DNA of 64,000 nucleotides from Lacticaseibacillus zeae DSM 20178 = KCTC 3804 (lineage in GTDB: Bacteria; Bacillota; Bacilli; Lactobacillales; Lactobacillaceae): assembly GCF_000260435.1 (NCBI RefSeq), contig NZ_BACQ01000026.1, positions 1-64,000 on the forward strand. The letters are read 5' to 3'. Positions 55,306 to 63,980 of the stretch are shown here, piece after piece. The number at the start of each line of letters is the position of its first letter. Position 1 is the first letter of the stretch. The notes beneath the pieces are model-generated. The model ran no database searches and was not told the DNA's origin. It was given only the letters and a program-made list of their open reading frames with translations. A program made the translations under genes and the position numbers.

Positions 55306-57243
55306 TTATAGCCACGCCTCCCTTATCTCGACTTCACATGCAAATGGCTGTGCCCAGCTCGAGGGCGTGATAGCAATCTTAGTATCACCGGGTGGCAGTT
55401 TGAATTGCTCCCATTGATTACCGAGCGTGTGCATGGTTGGGTCAAGAGAACCATTCAAGTACGTCTTAGCATTAGCCACATCAATCTTGAGAACATCACC
55501 ATTGCTAAAACGATTCTTGATATTCGTATACCAGCTAACGTTCTGCCATTTGACGGTGGACGCAATCAGATACATGGTCGATTCGCCCCACGTCTTGTCA
55601 CGCATGAACCACGCGGAAAATTGCTTAGTCTCGACACTAGCAGCATCCGCAAAGGTAAACTGGCGGGTAATAGTCGTCTCTCGTCCTTGATTGCCAACCC
55701 ATGGGGACACTCGGAAAACAACTGAATTACCAAATTTCTGTAATTCCAACTGAATGAACTTGTCATTAGTGAAAATGCTACGATCAAGCTGTTCATTGAC
55801 GACCAGCTGATCTTTGTAATAGCACATCCACCATATTTGGTCAGACAGTGCACTATTGTCTTTCAGTATCATCTGAAAGATTGGCTTGCCGTCACTTTCT
55901 AAAGTTGTTTCGAGTGAACCAACCTTTGAGACACCAGTTTGGAAGCGTGTCATAACGTCCCATGTGAGATTGCTCTTAAAGTTACCGTTATGTGTCTGAG
56001 CAAGGTTGTGCTTGATTGAAGGACCGTTCCAATACTTGTGGTCGCCAGTAATACTGGGCCAATTAGGCTCAACCTTCCAGCCATCATAATCGTCATGAGT
56101 CCAAATCGCATTGCCAATCTGTTCATTAGGCATACTAGGATCACCACCCCAATAGGGATTGTTTGTGGCGGCTTGATTATCCATATGTGAGCCTTGCACG
56201 GCTGCCAAATCAAGTGCTACTTCGCTTTCTTCGGTGGTGAAACCATCTATTTCTTGCGTGCCAAATTGGAGAATACCCGGGCGATCATTAACAATCCCAA
56301 CCATGCCGTTATCCGCGTGCATAGTTGCCGTAATGATTGGCTCAACAGGATAAGTGCCACCATTGTGAACCATGATTGTGTTTGCGTAGTATGCTGCGTC
56401 TGCTGGGTTAGGAGACCACGTGGAATAAGTGGTGCCTTCCTCTAACTTGGCTTTGAGATATTGATAGGTGCCAACATCCGTTTTTTGGAAAGCCCACGCA
56501 AGTGTCACCTCAATCTGAGCTGCTCCAGTCGTCCCTGGATCGGGCCAAGTGCAGACAATCGTGCTGCGCTGATTTGCTCCCATTTGTGTGGTCACAGGAA
56601 ACCCAGCCAGTGATATCCGATTGCCATTAATATCATTCGCCCAAAGTTGGAAACTGACAGCAAAATCAGCCCGCCCAAGCAAGACCGTAGCTGCATACTT
56701 TTTCCCAACGGTAGGATTGTTGAACGATCCAAGCTTTTGAATATTCCATCCCGACCCTGTGACTGATACTGGGTCGGCGCTTGTGCCTGCCATGAGATTC
56801 AGTGGGATATCCTTGTAAGGCATATTGTCAAACGTCTTCTTGGCTACCGAGTGCGCAACGCCATCGGGGACCATGAATACCAAATCAACTTTAGCAATAT
56901 AATCAAATGTTCCATCATATTCCTGTGTCCCTTCAAATATTGCATCGAAGTAGCGGCCTGGATAATTCGATAGTTTTAGTTGCTTTGTCACGTTTCCGCT
57001 TAACAATGAAATAAGCTGATCTCGCGTTTCAGCAACTGTTAAGTCTGAATTTTCAGAAAGTATTGTGCCTTCAATTGTAATTGGTGTTTTAGCATTGCGC
57101 GAATAAGTCAGTTGTTCCCCGTCAGATAGGCCGACTTGGTCGTATTTGTTGTCCTTATATAAAAAAGGCATTGTAATATTTGACACGATAAAATAAGGAG
57201 ACAAATCCACATCTCCGAATGTTACCGTAATAACTTTTTTCAA
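55306..57243 (-). CDS. dit: Evolved distal tail protein (Dit) with inserted carbohydrate-binding modules
   Basis: A 645-residue protein, more than twice the length of a classical Dit (~250-300). The N-terminal ring domain is at residues 1-145 and the C-terminal galectin-like part at the end. Between them lie CBM-like insertions (about 150-290 and 330-560, aromatic-rich: YKDQLVV, QIWWMCYY). L. casei phages J-1 and PL-1 have such evolved Dits that bind cell-wall polysaccharide. It starts with TTG 57241-57243, overlapping the tape-measure stop (TTGA). It joins tail tube to tail tip. Confidence 0.87.
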   Translation of the reverse strand: MKKVITVTFGDVDLSPYFIVSNITMPFLYKDNKYDQVGLSDGEQLTYSRNAKTPITIEGTILSENSDLTVAETRDQLISLLSGNVTKQLKLSNYPGRYFDAIFEGTQEYDGTFDYIAKVDLVFMVPDGVAHSVAKKTFDNMPYKDIPLNLMAGTSADPVSVTGSGWNIQKLGSFNNPTVGKKYAATVLLGRADFAVSFQLWANDINGNRISLAGFPVTTQMGANQRSTIVCTWPDPGTTGAAQIEVTLAWAFQKTDVGTYQYLKAKLEEGTTYSTWSPNPADAAYYANTIMVHNGGTYPVEPIITATMHADNGMVGIVNDRPGILQFGTQEIDGFTTEESEVALDLAAVQGSHMDNQAATNNPYWGGDPSMPNEQIGNAIWTHDDYDGWKVEPNWPSITGDHKYWNGPSIKHNLAQTHNGNFKSNLTWDVMTRFQTGVSKVGSLETTLESDGKPIFQMILKDNSALSDQIWWMCYYKDQLVVNEQLDRSIFTNDKFIQLELQKFGNSVVFRVSPWVGNQGRETTITRQFTFADAASVETKQFSAWFMRDKTWGESTMYLIASTVKWQNVSWYTNIKNRFSNGDVLKIDVANAKTYLNGSLDPTMHTLGNQWEQFKLPPGDTKIAITPSSWAQPFACEVEIREAWL

Positions 57244-60200
57244 CTTGTGATGCCCCTTCCTCGTGCTTGCCTTTTGTCACTAATCTTTTGTATCTGATCA
57301 AGATATGGATACTGAACTTGTGCAACTGCACGTCCATCCATATCAATTGTTGTGTCGCGTTGCATCAGCGCGGACATCATAGACTGAATCGACATAAGCA
57401 ACTTTTCAAGATTTTTTGTGTCTAAATAATTGCTTACACTAATCGGTTGTTGACCAACCAACGATTGTGTCACTTGATTTGCTAGGCTAAGCGCTGTTGC
57501 ATTTGCTGGAATGTCTTTACCATTGGCGTATTGAGGCAATTTTGGAAACATTCTAGCTGTCATTCCGGCAGGGACAATTTGAGCATGCTTTTCGATTGGT
57601 TTAATCACATTACGACCAAATGGAATCTCAATTACACCATTAGGATGAAAAATAGCTTCACGGAACGTTGGACCTTTTTGATCGTTAACCATCGCGAGGC
57701 CGCCGGCAAAATTAGAATCACCTTTAGCTCGTGTTGCTATGTTTGCTGAACGTCCATACGCACCGCTAACGACATGCTCTTCAACATAAACGGTCTTCAA
57801 GACAGACGTTTTGGTTCGCTCAACAAATGAATCAACAGCTCGCTTAGCTTGTGCAGCAGGGACAGTTGACTCGTCAATAGCCTTCAAAATTGCTTGCCGT
57901 ACTTTAGACGATACATCGTTCCAAACGCCTAAATCTTTAAGAGTCTGCTGTAGCGCAGCTCCTGTCTTGGCTTGCGCAATTAATTGCTGTTGTTTAGGCG
58001 TCAAGCTATCCCATTTGCTCAAGTCTTGCAATGTCTGTTTTAATGCAGTTCCTGTCTTGGCTTGTGCAATCAATTGCTGCTGTTTAGGCGTCAAACTATT
58101 CCATTGACCCAGATCTTGTAGTGTTTGCTTCAGCGCGGCTCCCGTTTTCGCTTGTGCAATCAATTGCTGTTGTTTAGGTGTAAAGCTATCCCACTCGCTC
58201 ATATTTGCGATAGCCTCAATTGTTGCGCTATTGGTTTTGTTAATTGCCCATATCTGAGCTTCCTTCCAGTCAGACACATTCCACTGATTGTTAGCAATCA
58301 TGGCGCTTGCTACTTGCTCTTTAGCATTTGAAGACAAATGTAGATCACTCTGAATCCACTGCAAATCATCCCACTGCTTGTTAGCAGCTAAGGCTTCTGC
58401 AACCATATCTTGAGCGTTTGTTGTCATTTTGCCTTCTTGTAGCAAAAGCTGAATAGCATTCCAAGTCTTGCCACTCTTAACGGCCTTTTGAACCTCTTCA
58501 ACGGCATTGGTTTTAACTTTGCCGTTCTTATCTGTCAGCTTAAGGTTGTTCCAACTTTCGGCAGCCTTTTTGACAGAGCCAGATAAGCCATCTAATGAGA
58601 CGCTGACGGCTTTTTTTGTTTCATCTGCGGCGGCCTTAGTTCTGCTGTTATACGTATCCCAAGCTTCGGCTGCTTGCGTAGCAGTAAATCCATACTGTTG
58701 TGTCAGCTCAGATATGATTTCAGAATGCGACTTACCTTGTGCTTTAGCGACTCTGATGTAGTCTCCACCAAGCTTATCCATCGTTGCAATGTGTTCCCGT
58801 TCAAGGGCTTCAATGGCCACGTTCTTTTCAGCTTCAGAAAGCTGTGCATTACCATTGATTACTTTGAGCCTTTGCTCATAGCTCGACATCTCTTGGTACG
58901 AAGCATCGCCAATGGACTTTGCCATTGATGACAATTGCTTTACGGACATCTTGCTAGTTTCAACTAGCTCAGCAGCAAGCACTTGACGTTGCTGCTTGGC
59001 TGTTAATCCAAGGGTTTTAATCTGAGCTTCGGCCATTTCATTCTGAATGTTGCCAATCTTAACGCGTTGTTCTGCATTAAGAGCAACGTTGTTGTCGGCG
59101 GAATTTTTCAAGATATCATGTGCTTCTTTAGCATATGACTTCATCTTCGAAATCTCTTTGTTGCGAGCAGTTTCTTCTTTGCCAGCCTCTTCTTCAAGAG
59201 CAGCAGCGGCTTCACCACCAATAGCCTTGGCAACATCATCAGCAGCCTTTTTCTGAGCCTTGCTTGCCTTTTGAGCAGATGTAATCATACCGCTAAATGC
59301 TGAGTTAATAGTCTTTGCATTGCTAGATACAGATCTGGATGCCCCAGACATGGCAACATCAACTTTGCTTTGATATTGCGACATTTCAGTTGCCGCAGTA
59401 TCGGCCGTTTTGCCAATATCAGAGCCCCATCGTGAAGCGCGGTTCGACGACTCAACCATCTGTTTGCCGAAGCCTTCCCAAGCAACGACACCAATCGTTG
59501 CCGCACCGGCTACAGCTATCATTCCAAGTCCTAACGGAGTCAATGCGCTTCCTAAAACGCCTGTCTCACCAGCGGCAACAGTCATTCTTCCGGCAAGATT
59601 CCCAATTAAGCCGCCTGTATTGGTCGCGGCACCGCCAGCTTTCGTCAAGGTCCCTACAACATTGCCTGTTGCATCTGTTAACTGACCCATAACCGTCTTG
59701 GCTGCTTTCGATTTAGCACCCAATCCGGCTATTTTTGCAATAAGGCCAACTGATGAGGTGCCTAATTTCCCAAGCCCTGTAGTTAATCTCCCACCAATGC
59801 TAAGCACTGGGCCCATGGCAGCAGCCAACAACCCCCACTTAACAATGTTTTGCTGCACTTGTGGATTCAGCTTACCAAACCAATTAACAGCATCAGTCAA
59901 GTCCTTGATAATGGGCTGCACACTAGGTAGAACTTTTTGTGCAAGCGTCATTCCCAAGTTTTCAACATTTTGCTGTAGAACCTTTAATTGATTTTGAGCA
60001 GATTTAAGGTTCTTTTCCGATAAGCTGCCCACATAGTTCTTTTTCTCAGCCTTATCAACCTGGCTATTCAATTCAGCTAACTGTTTGCTGTTTTGTGCGA
60101 GAATAATACCTGCTTGCTGACCAGTGGTACCAAAAAGGCTGTTAAACACAGCGGCTTTCTTGGTAGCACTCATAGTCTTTGTGTGTTGGTTGAGCACGTC

Positions 60201-61385
60201 CATGACAGTACTCAAGCTCTTGAGCTGACCATTAGAACCGACGATTTCTTCTTTCTTGATACCAAGACTCGCCAGAACGTCGTTTTTAGTGCCAATATTC
60301 TTGACTGCAGTATTCAAGCTAACGATTACTTTACGCAACCCGGTACCAGCTTTGTCAGCTTCCACACCATTGTTTGACAGGACACCTAAAGCGGATGCCG
60401 TTTCTGACAAGGTGAAATGAGCTTGGTGAGCAGTTGCACCAACATATGACATACCAACACCCAAGTCCTGGAAGTTAGTAGCTGTCAGATCGGCCGCATA
60501 TGCAAGCTCATTGACGGCTGTCTTGGTGTTTCTAGTCATAGTTGCAGTATTATTTGACTTCATACCAAATGATTCAAGTGTGGATGATGCCACAGAAACA
60601 ACATCGTTGAAATCATCACCTGATGCCAAAGCACCTTGAAGTTCTGTTTTCATGGCAGCGATAGCTTGCTTCGATGTATAGCCACGCCGCACAAGCTCTT
60701 CATAGCCATCAGCAATCTTGCTTACTGATACACCATAATGGTTGGAATATTGAATGGCGTCCGACTGCATTTTATTGACGCCAGAAATAGTCTCTTTTGC
60801 CGACTCACCACCAGTAGTTAAAAGGTTTTTGATTACCAAAAGTTTATTTTGGAATCCAATAGCCTTGGCTGTTGCTGCTGCAAAAGCTGTAGCTATAGGC
60901 ACAGTGATGCCAGTAGTCATGCTGTCGCCAAGTGACTTCATGCGATTGCCAATAGCTATCTGGGCCGTACCAAGCTTGTTAATCGCACCAGTGACACCGG
61001 TTGTTTTAACACTCATTTCGGCTTCTGCTTTGGCGGTATTGATGTACGCTTTAGCCAGTGATGCAAGTTTTGCTTGTTCGGCTTCAAAATTAGCTGCAAG
61101 TCTAGCGGAACTTTTTGTCATTTCGCCTCTTGAAGTCAGTGATCCGTCGTACGCCTTCTTAGATTCAGCTACAACCTTTGACTGTGCAGCAATCATCTTG
61201 GTCAAGCCTTGTTCTTTAGCACTTAAGCCGTCTACTTTACTTCCAAAAGCGTCATAAAAAGAGGCCTGAGCTTTCATCTCAGACCCGAAATATTTCAACT
61301 GTGACTTGGCGTTCTTCAGACCGTTACCGAACTTGGTATCATCAAGCCCAAGCTCGATCATCATTTGACCTAATGGTTCTGCCAA
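57240..61385 (-). CDS. Phage tail tape measure protein
   Basis: A 1381-residue protein that sets tail length and helps DNA entry. The N-terminal TP901-type tape-measure core is at residues 150-480 (GVNKMQSDAIQYSNHYGVS, NNGVEADKAGTGLRK). Hydrophobic helices lie near 520-650, long helical stretches in 700-950, and three 30-residue repeats near 1063-1155. No peptidoglycan hydrolase domain is present. The start is TTG 61383-61385, with GAAGGAGG upstream. At about 0.15 nm per residue it predicts a tail near 200 nm (family rule). Confidence 0.93.
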   Translation of the reverse strand: MAEPLGQMMIELGLDDTKFGNGLKNAKSQLKYFGSEMKAQASFYDAFGSKVDGLSAKEQGLTKMIAAQSKVVAESKKAYDGSLTSRGEMTKSSARLAANFEAEQAKLASLAKAYINTAKAEAEMSVKTTGVTGAINKLGTAQIAIGNRMKSLGDSMTTGITVPIATAFAAATAKAIGFQNKLLVIKNLLTTGGESAKETISGVNKMQSDAIQYSNHYGVSVSKIADGYEELVRRGYTSKQAIAAMKTELQGALASGDDFNDVVSVASSTLESFGMKSNNTATMTRNTKTAVNELAYAADLTATNFQDLGVGMSYVGATAHQAHFTLSETASALGVLSNNGVEADKAGTGLRKVIVSLNTAVKNIGTKNDVLASLGIKKEEIVGSNGQLKSLSTVMDVLNQHTKTMSATKKAAVFNSLFGTTGQQAGIILAQNSKQLAELNSQVDKAEKKNYVGSLSEKNLKSAQNQLKVLQQNVENLGMTLAQKVLPSVQPIIKDLTDAVNWFGKLNPQVQQNIVKWGLLAAAMGPVLSIGGRLTTGLGKLGTSSVGLIAKIAGLGAKSKAAKTVMGQLTDATGNVVGTLTKAGGAATNTGGLIGNLAGRMTVAAGETGVLGSALTPLGLGMIAVAGAATIGVVAWEGFGKQMVESSNRASRWGSDIGKTADTAATEMSQYQSKVDVAMSGASRSVSSNAKTINSAFSGMITSAQKASKAQKKAADDVAKAIGGEAAAALEEEAGKEETARNKEISKMKSYAKEAHDILKNSADNNVALNAEQRVKIGNIQNEMAEAQIKTLGLTAKQQRQVLAAELVETSKMSVKQLSSMAKSIGDASYQEMSSYEQRLKVINGNAQLSEAEKNVAIEALEREHIATMDKLGGDYIRVAKAQGKSHSEIISELTQQYGFTATQAAEAWDTYNSRTKAAADETKKAVSVSLDGLSGSVKKAAESWNNLKLTDKNGKVKTNAVEEVQKAVKSGKTWNAIQLLLQEGKMTTNAQDMVAEALAANKQWDDLQWIQSDLHLSSNAKEQVASAMIANNQWNVSDWKEAQIWAINKTNSATIEAIANMSEWDSFTPKQQQLIAQAKTGAALKQTLQDLGQWNSLTPKQQQLIAQAKTGTALKQTLQDLSKWDSLTPKQQQLIAQAKTGAALQQTLKDLGVWNDVSSKVRQAILKAIDESTVPAAQAKRAVDSFVERTKTSVLKTVYVEEHVVSGAYGRSANIATRAKGDSNFAGGLAMVNDQKGPTFREAIFHPNGVIEIPFGRNVIKPIEKHAQIVPAGMTARMFPKLPQYANGKDIPANATALSLANQVTQSLVGQQPISVSNYLDTKNLEKLLMSIQSMMSALMQRDTTIDMDGRAVAQVQYPYLDQIQKISDKRQARGRGITS
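57925..58195 (-). repeat. Three 90-bp tandem repeats within the tape measure gene
   Basis: Each 30-residue unit reads LTPKQQQLIAQAKTG followed by (A/T)AL(K/Q)QTL(Q/K)DL and a W(N/D) pair. DNA identity between units is high, pointing to recent amplification; unit number would change tail length. Confidence 0.8.
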
Positions 61386-61400
61386 TTTGTTTCCTCCTTC

Positions 61401-61882
61401 CTACATTGATTTGATAAAGTCGGCAAGCGAGACTGCCTTTTCTTTTTCTGGTTCACTTTGCAGCAGCACCTCTTGTAGCGTCTCCCAATCAGTTTTCATA
61501 ATGTCATTGATCGTGAACCCCGGGACATTTGTAACAACCGAACGAATCATTTTGTAGATTTGATTTAATGCTTCTTTTCTGCTGATTCGCTCGCTGCCAC
61601 TTTTTTTGGGTCAATCCCGAAAAGCTGCTGATTGAAGGTGTTAAATACTTTGTTGAAGTCCCAAGCGGCAACACCGTCTAAAATTCGTTGCTTAGTTACG
61701 CTTTTGTCTTCAAAACAAGAAGCCATAAATTCTGCGTTTTTTTCCATCCAATCTGATTCATCTAGATCAGGAAAGTTCTCGGGAGTTAGTTTTAAGCCTT
61801 CGATCAGTTTTAAGGCGGGCACGAATGTTTCTTGAAAGTGCTCAACCTTGCCATCTTTATTACGTAAATCAAGTTTTAGCAT
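61401..61882 (-). CDS. Tail assembly chaperone GT (frameshift product)
   Basis: Reading G in frame for 94 codons to the A7 slip site (61601-61607, codons AAA AAA), then shifting -1, gives 66 more codons (SGSERISRKEALNQIY...) ending at TAG 61401-61403, a 160-residue GT protein. The T part has no start or RBS of its own and lies exactly between G and the tape measure, as in lambda. GT with G coats the tape measure protein during tail assembly (family knowledge). Confidence 0.82.
61565..61882 (-). CDS. Tail assembly chaperone G
   Basis: A 105-residue acidic protein starting at ATG 61880-61882 with AAGGAGA upstream. It occupies the classic slot between major tail protein and tape measure. Residues such as LTPENFPDLDESDW and the helix MASCFEDKSVTKQ are typical of small Gram-positive phage tail chaperones. 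Its terminal codons include the AAAAAAA slip site. Confidence 0.85.
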   Translation of the reverse strand: MLKLDLRNKDGKVEHFQETFVPALKLIEGLKLTPENFPDLDESDWMEKNAEFMASCFEDKSVTKQRILDGVAAWDFNKVFNTFNQQLFGIDPKKVAASESAEKKH

Positions 61883-61956
61883 GATAAGTCTCCTTATTTT
61901 AGATGCCGCCCTGAACTCAATCAGCATTGTTTATTTCTGAGGCGACAATTGTATTT

Positions 61957-62801
61957 TTAAGCAGCAGTTACGGTTACCGATGTGCTTGCTGTTTTGCTTC
62001 CATCGTGTGTCGTCACAGTGACGGTTGCAGATCCATCCGAAATACCAGTTACAACGCCATTAGCATTGACAGTAGCGACTGCTGTGCTGCTTGATGCAAA
62101 ACTAACAGACTTGTCAGTTGCATCCGTTGGACTAACTGTAGCCGTCAATGCGGTGGTTGATCCAACTTTCACGCTCGCTGTTGCCGGTGTCAGAGATACC
62201 CCAGACACCGTTACGGTTTTGGGGTTGCCTTTAAAACCTGCGCCTTCACCGTGCTAATAGCTGTTGCATCAGACCCGACATATTTAGCAACGTACTCGCC
62301 TTTTTGATCACCATCATCAGGTGAACCGGCCGCAGTAAACGTATAGCTATCGCCTTCTGGTGCCTTCTTGTCAGCTGGATTTTGTGTATTCAAGGTTTCT
62401 TTGTCCTTGGCAAACTTGCCGCGGAAGAAGCCTAAGTATGCGCTGTCCCCAGCCAAACTTTCTGCTTCCAAAAGAACGCCGCAGTATGGTGGGTTAGTGT
62501 CATTACCCACATAGGTAATGCCTGCTTTGGTAGTTTTCTGGCCAAGGATCTTTGCTTCAGAATCAAATGGCAGATCAATCAAGGTAAAGTCCACAGATAC
62601 TTCACCAACACCCTCTTGAGAAATCCAATATTCAATATCTGATGCAGCCGTTTTCAACGGATTGCTTGCTAATCCTGAAATTTCGGCGGTAATAGTACCA
62701 CCTTTGTTTTGATCGCCTTGGATAACAATTGGATCACCATCGGGAACCCCTAATTCGTCAAACGGTTGAATGGTCATGCGTGGAAAATGTACTAAAGTCA
62801 T
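61957..62801 (-). CDS. Major tail protein, long form with Ig-like (Big_2) domain via -1 frameshift
   Basis: At C-CCA-AAA (62217-62223), one codon before the major tail protein stop, a -1 slip moves translation into a frame that is open for 86 more residues. These encode a complete bacterial Ig-like domain (VSLTPATASVKVG ... NGVVTGISDGSATVTVTT) ending at 61957. The long form would have 281 residues. The Ig reading frame extends upstream of its only possible start (GTG 62206-62208), up to the slip site, supporting fusion rather than separate translation. Ig domains usually decorate the tail tube surface and bind sugars. Confidence 0.82.
62211..62801 (-). CDS. Major tail tube protein, short form
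   Basis: A 196-residue tail tube protein starting at ATG 62799-62801 with AAAGGAG upstream. TITAEISGLASNPLKTAASD and VSVDFTLIDLP are strands of the TP901-1/phi13-type major tail protein family. It polymerises into the tail tube. It ends at TAA 62211-62213 in the 0 frame; most product should be this short form. Confidence 0.88.
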   Translation of the reverse strand: MTLVHFPRMTIQPFDELGVPDGDPIVIQGDQNKGGTITAEISGLASNPLKTAASDIEYWISQEGVGEVSVDFTLIDLPFDSEAKILGQKTTKAGITYVGNDTNPPYCGVLLEAESLAGDSAYLGFFRGKFAKDKETLNTQNPADKKAPEGDSYTFTAAGSPDDGDQKGEYVAKYVGSDATAISTVKAQVLKATPKP

Positions 62802-62815
62802 GTGATGACTCCTTT

Positions 62816-63193
62816 CTAATAGTTAGCGTCATAAAGCTGTGTGACAGTTCGATATCGCCGTGCATCGACATACCGTTTCGTGTCACTAAAAAATTCGTCA
62901 AGCCCCTCGGATAATTGCGAGAAGCCTAACGAGTACATGTGTTTTTTGATTGCTTGTTGTATCTGCTTACACAGCATGCGATCACCGGATTGCACATCAA
63001 TCTGGTAAGTTAGCTGTTGTGCTAATTCTTTATCACTGGCACCAAAAGCAGCTGTTGGAGGAGATAACGGTTTGATGAGAACAAACGTTTCCTTAGAAGC
63101 TGCCTCTGGATAGTCGTAATACTTAATCGGGTACTGAGATACTAGCGGATCACCACGTATCTCTGTATAAATCGTGTTCAGCATGTCTTTCAT
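62816..63193 (-). CDS. DUF806 family phage tail-completion protein
   Basis: A 125-residue protein placed between the gp10-like protein and the major tail protein, the position of the tail terminator/completion protein. I recognise the DUF806 type common in Lactobacillus phages. The start overlaps the preceding stop (ATGA, 63190-63193). No membrane segment or catalytic motif. Confidence 0.75.
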   Translation of the reverse strand: MKDMLNTIYTEIRGDPLVSQYPIKYYDYPEAASKETFVLIKPLSPPTAAFGASDKELAQQLTYQIDVQSGDRMLCKQIQQAIKKHMYSLGFSQLSEGLDEFFSDTKRYVDARRYRTVTQLYDANY

Positions 63194-63603
63194 AGCAGTT
63201 TCCTCAATTCAGCCGCTTCTAGCTCTTTCAGCTTCGGCTGCATTTCATCATATGATGATCGAATTTTCCCTATGCCTCTTGGAGCATACGTGCGCCCATT
63301 TCGGGTGTACCCAAATTCGTTGAGATGAACTAAGCGCCACCGTTGTTTTGAACCATCACCAGACCACCCAATCTTGATATTGCGAACCCCACCACGAAGC
63401 CGTGGTTTGCCCGCAGTAATTTCATTGACCGTTGCACCAGTGTCTCGATAGCTTGCTGCAGCTTGCTTAAGCTCAACAACTGCATACCGGCCAGCGATGG
63501 TTAACGCGTTGTTGACATATTTAGCAACCTTGCGATCACTAAATTTTTGACTGAGTTTGTTTTCTAAGTCTTCTAAACCTTTAACGTCTAAAGTTGCTGT
63601 CAT
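63190..63603 (-). CDS. HK97 gp10-like neck/tail-joining protein
   Basis: A 137-residue protein of the HK97-gp10 family: an N-terminal helix (DVKGLEDLENKLSQKF), then the conserved beta part with RDTGATVNEI, KIGWSGDG and HLNEFGYTRNG. It takes part in the head-tail interface. It starts 4 bases inside the head-tail adaptor gene end (ATGA). Confidence 0.85.
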   Translation of the reverse strand: MTATLDVKGLEDLENKLSQKFSDRKVAKYVNNALTIAGRYAVVELKQAAASYRDTGATVNEITAGKPRLRGGVRNIKIGWSGDGSKQRWRLVHLNEFGYTRNGRTYAPRGIGKIRSSYDEMQPKLKELEAAELRKLL

Positions 63604-63980
63604 TGCTTCGCCCCCAATACCAGCGTAATGAACCGGTTAGCTTCAAAATCATGGCGAACTTCTTCAACTTGCCATTCCTTAATATCCCGATAACGAGAGT
63701 CGTCAATAAACGCTGTCATCTTGTTGTTAGGAATGAACTCCCCTTTGGTGTCTCGGATAATCACTGTTACGCCCAGGTCAACCTCATGGCTATCAAGAAC
63801 CACCTTGTCCTTATTGCTTGGCGAATAGGCATCGCAAAGACAAAAAAACACTTCTTTAGGCTCAATGTCTGTTGGTTCAGGTGAATCACCAACATCTTGA
63901 GCATAGAAGTGAATCGGTATTCTTAATTTTCCACTATCAACTTTGGGAGGCTGGTACTGAAAACTTGGACGACTAGCCAT
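63600..63980 (-). CDS. Phage head-tail adaptor/head closure protein
   Basis: A 126-residue SPP1 gp16-like adaptor: the sequence PKVDSGKLRIPIHFYAQD near the N-terminus and DVTVIIRDTK-like strands fit the head closure family. I use ATG 63978-63980 because GAGGGG sits 9 bases upstream; two ATGs further upstream have poor spacing. It connects the portal side to the tail. Confidence 0.78.
   Translation of the reverse strand: MASRPSFQYQPPKVDSGKLRIPIHFYAQDVGDSPEPTDIEPKEVFFCLCDAYSPSNKDKVVLDSHEVDLGVTVIIRDTKGEFIPNNKMTAFIDDSRYRDIKEWQVEEVRHDFEANRFITLVLGAKQ

Noticed and set aside
61957-62208. Ig-like domain as an independent gene starting at GTG 62206-62208
   Set aside because: No RBS, and the domain's sequence continues upstream in the same frame to the CCCAAAA site, favouring a frameshift extension of the major tail protein.
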